DNA of 64,000 nucleotides. Origin: Ashinkailepas kermadecensis. Lineage: Eukaryota > Arthropoda > Thecostraca > Neolepadidae. Positions 57,168-64,000 of this stretch are shown here, one piece after another (within the stretch, counting starts at the first letter, position 1; every line of letters starts with the position of its first letter). Under the pieces are notes generated by a model that had not been told where the DNA came from, made no database searches, and saw only the letters and a program-made list of their open reading frames with translations. Both the position numbers and the translations under genes were made by a program. The stretch spans positions 1 through 64,000 of the forward strand of contig JAOTOM010004837.1 of assembly GCA_034440615.1 (NCBI GenBank), in the 5' to 3' direction.

Positions 57168-57920
57168 ATGCTGCTTCGACGCATGCTGTGCCGAAAACGT
57201 CCGGGCGGAATTCGTTCACATTTTCACACGTGATAGGCCGGTTCGGCGGACATATCACCGCGGTGGTTTTGGATCGCGCGAGTCACGTGGGCACGTGTCA
57301 CGTGCCGTCAACTAGGGTCATGTCGACATCAGTTAGCCATGGCCACAGGATACACCACAAGTCGCACGAATATGAAGCTTCGTGGAAACACGCTCCCGAT
57401 AGAAAACTGCTTGCTTTTGTGGTCGGCGGCCGAGTGCCTTGTACCGTGCGACCGTCAAGCGCGTGCATCCGTTTTGAGTTGGGCACCTCCGACCTGAGAG
57501 TGGCGCGTACTATGCTATCAAATGTATGCACCGGTAGCCCAACATCGAGGCTATCCAGTCAGGTACAATTTGCGTGGGTATGCGAAGCGTAGCGCATGAT
57601 GTCATCTGCTCAAGATTCGCTTGACACCCCGAATTCTGTTTAATATGAAGCTGGGGCTTCTTCCGACGAAAAGCGCGACCGACATATATTCGCGGCCGGC
57701 TTGGCTCACATCGCGCGGAACGAGGGATGTGTGACACCACATGAAAGCCCACTATGTTGGCTACCCTTTGGGCATAATTTCGGTGTGATCGGGTCAACAA
57801 GCTGCACATGAGCGACATCGGTGTGGTGGGAGAATGGGTGACGCCGAAATCATCTGTCGTCAATTGGTTTAGCGTGTGAAACGGGACTTGTACGTCCGAA
57901 TATGATCAGTTGTAGTGATC
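57168..57920. other. No gene recognised
   Basis: Frames up to about 117 codons on both strands without recognisable domains. Confidence 0.5.
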
Positions 57921-57922
57921 CA

Positions 57923-58060
57923 TCGGTTGCTGCCACCACCCAAGGAGTGCTCTCACTATCGGTAGCTGCCACCACCCAAGGAGTGCTATCTCACTATCGG
58001 TAGCTGCCACCACCCAAGGAGTACTCTCTCACTATCGGTAGCTGCCACCACACAAGTACT
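57923..58060. repeat. ~38-bp tandem repeat, 4 copies
   Basis: Unit GCTGCCACCACCCAAGGAGT plus GCTCTCACTATCGGTA. The last copy is diverged. Confidence 0.92.
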
Positions 58061-58061
58061 G

Positions 58062-58865
58062 GTCCCGCTATCAGCATGCAATAGCGTGTGGCAATGCAAA
58101 ATCGTTTTCCGTTTCTAATATATAATATAGCGGATAGAGAAAATATTGATGGAGAAAACGTCTTGGCTAGGCCATGCGAGGCCACGTAACCCCTACGTCC
58201 ATCATGCACGCGAATGTGGTGCGTTTTACTGGAATGCTACCTTGAGCATGCTTTCATGCAGATGGTATGCTGAAGGAATTGACATTTCATGTGTTGAAAT
58301 GTTCTGAGCTCCCGCAGTCCCACCGGTGAACTAATGATTAAGCGAATTTCACTTATATGGGTGCTGGTGTCGCAAATACACACTTCACGACAATTGTGCG
58401 ATCTTGATGACGATTTCGCAACCACTCTCACCCTTCGAAGTAGCAAGTAAGTTCCTTTGATCTCTGTAGCCGTTGTATACACGTCACGCTTTGTGCAGCC
58501 GCAGGAGTTTCACCTGACTTGACCTGCTCACCATTCACGCTGCGTAATACAATGGGACGGCGATAAACTGATGCGAAATTGGCTGTACCCCGGAGTTTTG
58601 TTCGCTCTGTCGCAAATGGATCCGATGCACCGTCCCTTTGATGTCTCCAGTGCCAATCACCTGGGCAATCTTTACTTTGCCCAGGTCGGAAAGGTTATTG
58701 GCGAGCCAAAGGAATAAAGATCCGGTGTTGCCGCCGGTCCCGTGACGCCTCCGGCAGAGTTTTTTCCTTCTTCTGAGGATCTCGATCAATAGGGAAATAT
58801 CTGGGTGGCAGGCCCGCTCGCTCCTGTAGGACGGCTGCCAGAGTGCGCTCGGGTGCAGGAGATCT
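58062..58865. other. No gene recognised
   Basis: Unique-looking. The minus frame 58535-58789 (84 codons) has no domain I know. Confidence 0.5.
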
Positions 58866-58867
58866 CC

Positions 58868-59875
58868 ACAGCTCGGCTACACAGACAGAGCCCCGAGCGG
58901 TCCGGCTAACAAGGCTCGGCTACACAGACAGAGCCCCGAGCGGTCCGGCTAACAAGGCTCGGCTACACAGACAGAGCCCCGGGCAGTCCGGCTGACAAGG
59001 CTCGGCTACACAGACAGAGCCCGGGGCAGTCCGGCTAACAAGGCTCGGCTACACAGACAGAGCCCCGGGCGGTCCGGCTAACAAGGCTCGGCTACACAGA
59101 CAGAGCCCGGGGCAGTCCGGCTAACAAGGCTCGGCTACACAGACAGAGCCCCGGGCGGTCCGGCTAACAAGGCTCGGCTACACAGACAGAGCCCCGGGCG
59201 GTCCGGCTAACAAGGCTCGGCTGCACACAGACAGAGCCCCGGGCAGTCCGGCTAACAAGGCTCGGCTACACAGACAGAGCCCCGGGCGGTCCGGCTAACA
59301 AGGCTCGGCTAAAAAAACCCCGGCTAACAAGGCTCGGCTACACAGACAGAGCCCCGGGCAGTCCGGCTAACAAGGCTCGGCTACACAGACAGAGCCCCGG
59401 CGGTCCGGCTAACAAGGCTCGGCTACACAGACAAGCCCGGGCCTCGGCTAACAAGGCTCGGCTACACAGACAGAGCCCCGGGCGGTCCGGCTAACAAGGC
59501 TCGGCTACACAGACAGAGCCCCGGGCGGTCCGGCTAACAAGGCTCGGCTACACAGACAGAGCCCCGGGCGGTCCGGCTAACAAGGCTCGGCTACACAGAC
59601 AGAGCCCCGGGCGGTCCGGCTAACAAGGCTCGGCTACACAGACAGAGCCCCGGGCGGTCCGGCTAACAAGGCTCGGCTACACAGACAGAGCCCGGGGCAG
59701 TCCGGCTAACAAGGCTCGGCTACACAGACAGAGCCCCGGGCGGTCCGGCTAACAAGGCTCGGCTACACAGACAGAGCCCCGGGCGGTCAGGCTAAGCAGG
59801 CAGCTGGGCTGATATCTCCACAGCTGGGCTATACAGACAGAACCCCGGGCAGTCCGGCTAACAAGGCAGCTGGGT
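58868..59875. repeat. 43-bp minisatellite, about 22 copies
   Basis: Unit GGCTACACAGACAGAGCCCC plus GGGCGGTCCGGCTAACAAGGCTC. Variants include GGGGCAG for CGGGCGG, and short defective units near 59308-59450. GC-rich, no open frame of note. Confidence 0.96.
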
Positions 59876-59879
59876 GAAA

Positions 59880-60305
59880 ATTAGCTTGGAAATATGACCT
59901 TCAACTGTGGCTACCATCATAAAGTGCAGGGGATCGCATGATATAATCACAATGTGATAGAACCATGCGATCATCGGTCTTGGATACAACCATATGTTTT
60001 TTAACGAGTTGAACTGTTATCATGATATTCGATGGTTAGATCATATAATTAAGATGTGATTTCTTCTGGCGATTTGTTGGGCATGCAACAGGAGTATTAA
60101 TGCACGTAAGAACAGGCTATATCTCTTAATATCTTCACTCCAATATCTCTGAAGACTTAAAAAGAAGTTTGGGCAACCATAGATGATGGAATCCCATCAA
60201 TACTAATTATTTTCAGTTAAGGATTCTAAGATTTAAAAAACGCCGTCTCTACAAAAGGGGATTAAAGCCCTGTAACAAAAAGCAGGTCATCCATGGCGTG
60301 ATGGT
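59880..60305. other. No gene recognised
   Basis: AT-rich; a GATCGCATGATATAATCACA...TGTGATAGAACCATGCGATC near-palindrome lies at about 59932-59972. Confidence 0.55.
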
Positions 60306-60317
60306 CCGGTCGGAGAA

Positions 60318-60496
60318 TCTGAACTGGTCGGATCGGGTCGGGCCGGGTCGGGTCGGGTCTGGTCGGGTCGGGTCGGGTCGGGTCAGGTCGGGCCAGGCCG
60401 GGCCGGGTCGGCCCGGGCCGGATCGGATCGGGTCGGGTCGGGTCGGGTCGGGTCTGGTCGGGCCGGGTCGGATCGGGTCGGGTCGAGTCGGATCAT
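60318..60496. repeat. (TCGGG)n-like pentamer array
   Basis: Imperfect GGTCG pentamers, interspersed with GGGCC and GGATC variants. Strongly G-rich on plus. Confidence 0.95.
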
Positions 60497-60499
60497 CCC

Positions 60500-61614
60500 A
60501 CTCAGATGGTTCACAAGTCCTTGTCCCGCGGAGACTTGCTTGGGCCTCGCCCCGGCTCGTAGTAATGGAAACCGTAGCTACATTGCGTGATCTAATACCG
60601 TGTAATGCTTGATCTGGAATGATGCTGAGATGACAACTGGAATTCGAGGGTCGCAATCCTCAGAATCGCCAACCCTGGTCGTTCCTGACTGCCTAGAAGC
60701 ACCTGTCACATGTACAGTTCTATCAACGCCGTTTTCAAATGTTCAGTACGTTGCGAAGATCCTTTAAAGCGGTGACTGACAAGGCCTCACTCCTCCCCTA
60801 CTTCAGCTTCCCTACCGTCTTTCCCGTGAAACGCTCAACACCTCCATCCGCTACCTAAGTCACAAGATTCGAGCAACAGATAGAGTGAGCTACGGAGCCC
60901 CATTTCCGTTACCGTTGGGGGCAGCTGCTATTTCCATGTTCGCCCGGACACACAGTCATTGGCATGTACATGGCCACACACGGCGTGGAGGGTGCTGTGT
61001 TCTCCGCCCAGGCGGCCGGAGGCGCCGACAGTGCGTGCTGGCGGAAGTGACCGGTGCCGAGCTTCACGGCGAGAGCCGGCGCACGTCCGGCCGCCAGCGC
61101 AGGCGGCCGTGCCGCGTTTGGCGCCGGCCGGGAACGTCGCTCTGCACTCCCTGCACCTGCGAGAGGCTTCCGGCTGCGCACTGACTTTATTAGCAGCTGG
61201 GGAAAACCATCAAATCGAAAGCGGTCGCATTACAATGCACCTTCACTCGCGGCGTTCATTGAGGCTGGCTGGCGCTGGCGGGTAATGTGCAGAGCGTTTG
61301 ACACACGCCCCCGCGCGTTCTAATGCTGGAGCTCCTGGAGAATTGAGGTCCAACTCTGTTGTACTTGAAATTCGTTGCCTCCTCAACACGCACGTGCATG
61401 TGGGATGAGTTGCGCTAGAGGCTATGAGAGAGCACACATGGTCGGTCGGCGATGAGGCCGACGCGGCGCACGTGGACGTGTACCGGGCCGTGCCGTAGAA
61501 ACCCTGGAAATTTTTTGTCGTGATTTGTTTTTCTTAATGCAACTGTTTTCCTGTGGCGAATGGCACACTCTTTGTAGTAATTCAGCAATTACAGCAGCAG
61601 CGCTATCAGCGCAG
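60500..61614. other. No gene recognised
   Basis: GC-rich at 60990-61180 with overlapping frames on three readings. No domain or splice-linked exon was recognised. Confidence 0.5.
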
Positions 61615-61680
61615 GAAAAGAGGACGATATTTACCTCGTTTTACACATGTGTAAAACGAGGTAAATATCGTCCTCTTTTC
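61615..61680. repeat. Perfect 66-bp palindrome without spacer
   Basis: Bases 61615-61647 are the exact reverse complement of 61648-61680, centred on TTACACA|TGTGTAA. There is no loop sequence. Transcripts from either strand would form a 33-bp hairpin. Confidence 0.97.
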
Positions 61681-62575
61681 TTTTTCTAAATGGACCCTGC
61701 AGGTTCCGTTTCTGGTTGCCAAGCGCGGTTAGGCAACACTCGACAAAGAGGCGGAGCCAGTCACAAGGTGGTCACCTTGTGGTGGGCGGTGAACGGTCTC
61801 AGGGAGAGACGAAGTGCTCTGGTCTAACACAAATGCTCGGGTGTAGCCAAAATTTGCACCGAATCTAAGAAACACCGAGGTTTCTAAAGATTCGAAAATA
61901 AACATCACACAACAGGACAACTTGTGCTCAGGATCGGATTGCTTTCCGGCCATGAGTTCGTTGTTATCCTTTAATTCATCCCTGCTGGGAAAAGCATGGA
62001 TGTCAATTGGAATTTGCGCCTCTTGATTTCAGTCGCGTTTCTCGTTTGCTCGTGCGAGAAACGATACGTAACTTCGCAATCACACTGACAGTATCTAGCA
62101 CATGCAAGGAAGAGAACTAGAAGGAATTGCTCATCCACTAAAGATATTTGTCTGATTCAAATCATAAGGCGTCAAAGCTTATCCCCGTCTTCAGCACCTG
62201 CTTACCTTTCACTTTATAATAAAGTGTTGGCTGCCAGCCTCCATGACGTAGCCGTGCGTCATTTTCTTTTAGTTCCTGAAGTAATCGTTCCAGGCATGCA
62301 ATTGATGGTACCCATACGCATAAGGGAAGACAAGTAGGAGTGGGTCTTTTCTTTAAATATAAAGAGGTTGCAACTGTTACCCTAGTCACAGTTCGTCTAA
62401 CTCACCTCCGCTGAGCGGCATGCTCCACCGGTCGCCCCCCCCGCCGCCCCCTTCTGCTGCAAAATTCGCAGCAAGCAAAAGCTAGCTGGTAAACAAGCAA
62501 GCAAGCATGAGCTGGTAATATGAGATGTCGTGTTTGTATCCACATGGTGGGTTGTGTGTTGCTTCACCAGGTTGG
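61681..62575. other. No gene recognised
   Basis: Short frames only. AAGGTGGTCACCTTGTGGTG near 61766 is a small palindrome, and AGCAAGCAAGCA occurs near 62500. Confidence 0.55.
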
Positions 62576-62584
62576 GTTGGCTCT

Positions 62585-63222
62585 ACATGTACACATGTCA
62601 AGGATCACTGCCAGATGATCGGCTGCCTACACATGTCAGGGATCAGCACCAGATGATCGGCTGCCTACGCATGTCAAGGATCAGCACCAGATGATTGCCT
62701 GTCTACGCATGTCAAGGATCAGCACCAGATGATCGCCTGTCTACGCAGGATCAGCACCAGATGATCGGCTGCCTACACATGTCAGGGATCAGCACCAGAT
62801 GATCGGCTGTCTACGCATGTCAAGGATCAGCACCAGATGATCGGCTGCCTACGCCTGTCAAGGATCAGCACCAGATGATCGGCTGTCTACGCATGTCAAG
62901 GATCAGCACCAGATGATCGGCTGCCTACGCATGTCAAGGATCAGCACCAGATGATCGGCTGTCTACGCATGTCAAGGATCAGCACCAGATGATCGGCTGC
63001 CTACGCATGTCAAGGATCAGCACCAGATGATCGGCTGTCTACGCATGTCAAGGATCAGCACCAGATGATTGCCTGTCTACGCATGTCAAGGATCAGCACC
63101 AGATGATCGGCTGCCTACACCTGTCAGGGATCAGCACCAGATGATCGGCTGCCTACACATGTCAGGGATCAGCGCCAGATGATCGGCTGCCTACACATGT
63201 CAAGCACAAGCACCAGATGATT
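62585..63222. repeat. 38-bp minisatellite, about 17 copies
   Basis: Unit TGTCAAGGATCAGCACCAGA plus TGATCGGCTGCCTACGCA. GGCTGCC and GGCTGTC units tend to alternate in the middle. One unit near 62735 has an 8-bp deletion. Confidence 0.96.
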
Positions 63223-63229
63223 GGATGTG

Positions 63230-63715
63230 TCAACATATTTTGGAATGTGTGCTGCAGCATTGTAAGGGACAGACTCGAAATGTATGTGAAGGCTATGCTT
63301 CTTTGCAACTTACTTTTTGTTTTTCTATAGTTTCTATTATTGTAGCCTAACTCTTAGTTCCTTCATTTGTTGATGAGCAGTGCTATGCTGGAAGACCCCA
63401 GCATTTAATTGTCATGCCATAATATTTAGGAAGTTGCATTTTAAGCTCATTGTGAATGTATGGAAACAGGGGTTATGATTTTAACATTAAGGCATCACTT
63501 CCTTCATTCTAAGGATAGCAAGCCGCAGAGGAAAATTAAACGCAACAATCAGGATGGGTTGATTCGATAATATCTAAGGTCCTATCACGGGGAGTCGGCC
63601 GATAATTTCGTTCTGGCTCTTTTAATGGCTGTGAAATTTGATCGTCCGATGCTAAAATGTTCCATGGCCAATTAGTTGTGAAATCCGAGACCTGGGATTT
63701 GTCATGGTGCCGCTA
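63230..63715. other. No gene recognised
   Basis: AT-rich unique-looking sequence. Confidence 0.6.
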
Positions 63716-63719
63716 AATC

Positions 63720-63766
63720 GGAGAAATGAGGAAAAATGAGGAAAAATGAGGAAAAATGAGGAAAAC
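63720..63766. repeat. 10-bp repeat GAGGAAAAAT, 4-5 copies
   Basis: Short perfect purine-rich tandem repeat. Confidence 0.95.
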
Positions 63767-63825
63767 TGTCCTTCACGATCATGATTTTAGCTATATCTGG
63801 CGACTGACAAAGCCAGACCACGCGG

Positions 63826-63895
63826 GCCGCCGTGGCGGTCCGGTCCGCTGACGACGCTGCCGCCGTGGCGGTCCGGTCCGCTGACGACGCTGTGG
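63826..63895. repeat. 33-bp tandem duplication
   Basis: Two nearly perfect copies of CCGCCGTGGCGGTCCGGTCC plus GCTGACGACGCTG. Confidence 0.93.
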
Positions 63896-64000
63896 CCACA
63901 GTGTTGGCTGACATGCAGTTCTCGGCTGCAGCAGACCACTGGTGTTGTCTCAGTCACCAGGGGTGGTGAGTGACACCAACTGCCATACACCGTCAGCCAG

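Noticed and set aside
57024..57592. 176-codon Cys-Leu-Ser-Val frame
   Set aside because: Translation of (TCTG)n running into unrelated sequence.
60298..60656. Arg/Gly-rich and Pro/Arg/Thr/Asp-rich frames
   Set aside because: Pentamer TCGGG repeat artefact.
61735..61985. Small gene at 61953-61729 minus
   Set aside because: 74 codons with no recognisable domain or splice partner; not supportable.

Overview
This is a eukaryotic, intron-rich window, most likely from an invertebrate animal. That rests on a spliced metazoan-type Ras-family gene and on Penelope-like, non-LTR, hAT, TTAA-target and tRNA-SINE elements. CCTAA-like stretches near 8.35-8.6 kb would suit an arthropod, but the species cannot be named from this sequence. 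No prokaryotic operon, rRNA, CRISPR array or intact tRNA gene was found. Most of the DNA is tandem repeats, at least twenty distinct arrays with units of about 5 to 90 bp, plus decayed mobile elements.

The one host gene I can support is a Ras-superfamily small GTPase on the minus strand. Exon 1 (40590-40310) carries G1-G3, exon 2 (20094-19867) carries G4, and exon 3 (18101-17918) carries G5. The junctions are phase-compatible (phase 2, then phase 2) with GT-AG ends. The introns are about 20.2 kb and 1.77 kb, so nearly everything between 18 and 40 kb is intronic. The glutamine at the Ras Q61 position is replaced, and the DTxG-xxxFPAMRR stretch recalls RASD/Rhes-type GTPases.

The most striking observation concerns intron 2 of this gene. 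Its 5' end is a tandem array of about 31-bp units that each copy the exon 2/donor junction. Its 3' end is a tandem array of 21-bp units that each copy the acceptor junction. The acceptor array is an open reading frame in phase with exon 3, so each upstream acceptor would add a multiple of seven residues just before G5. The first downstream donors would instead read straight into a stop codon.

Layout: 1-11.2 kb, minisatellites and sequence without recognised genes. 14.4-17.1 kb, a 5'-truncated non-LTR retrotransposon (minus). 17.9-40.6 kb, the GTPase gene. Its large intron 1 holds a 3.4-kb satellite, a 1.1-kb foldback, a Penelope-like element nested in an older one, an inverted-repeat cassette, two short hAT elements and a 2.4-kb array with a 1,100-bp higher-order period. 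41-50 kb, E-box-bearing repeats, a tRNA-derived SINE with perfect target duplications, and a GC-rich degenerate satellite with a 593-bp tandem duplication. 50.4-57.1 kb, an almost full-length but decayed RNase H-bearing non-LTR element. It is flanked by CAGA microsatellite on both sides and interrupted by a 928-bp TTAA-flanked element. 57-64 kb, further minisatellites and a perfect 66-bp palindrome.
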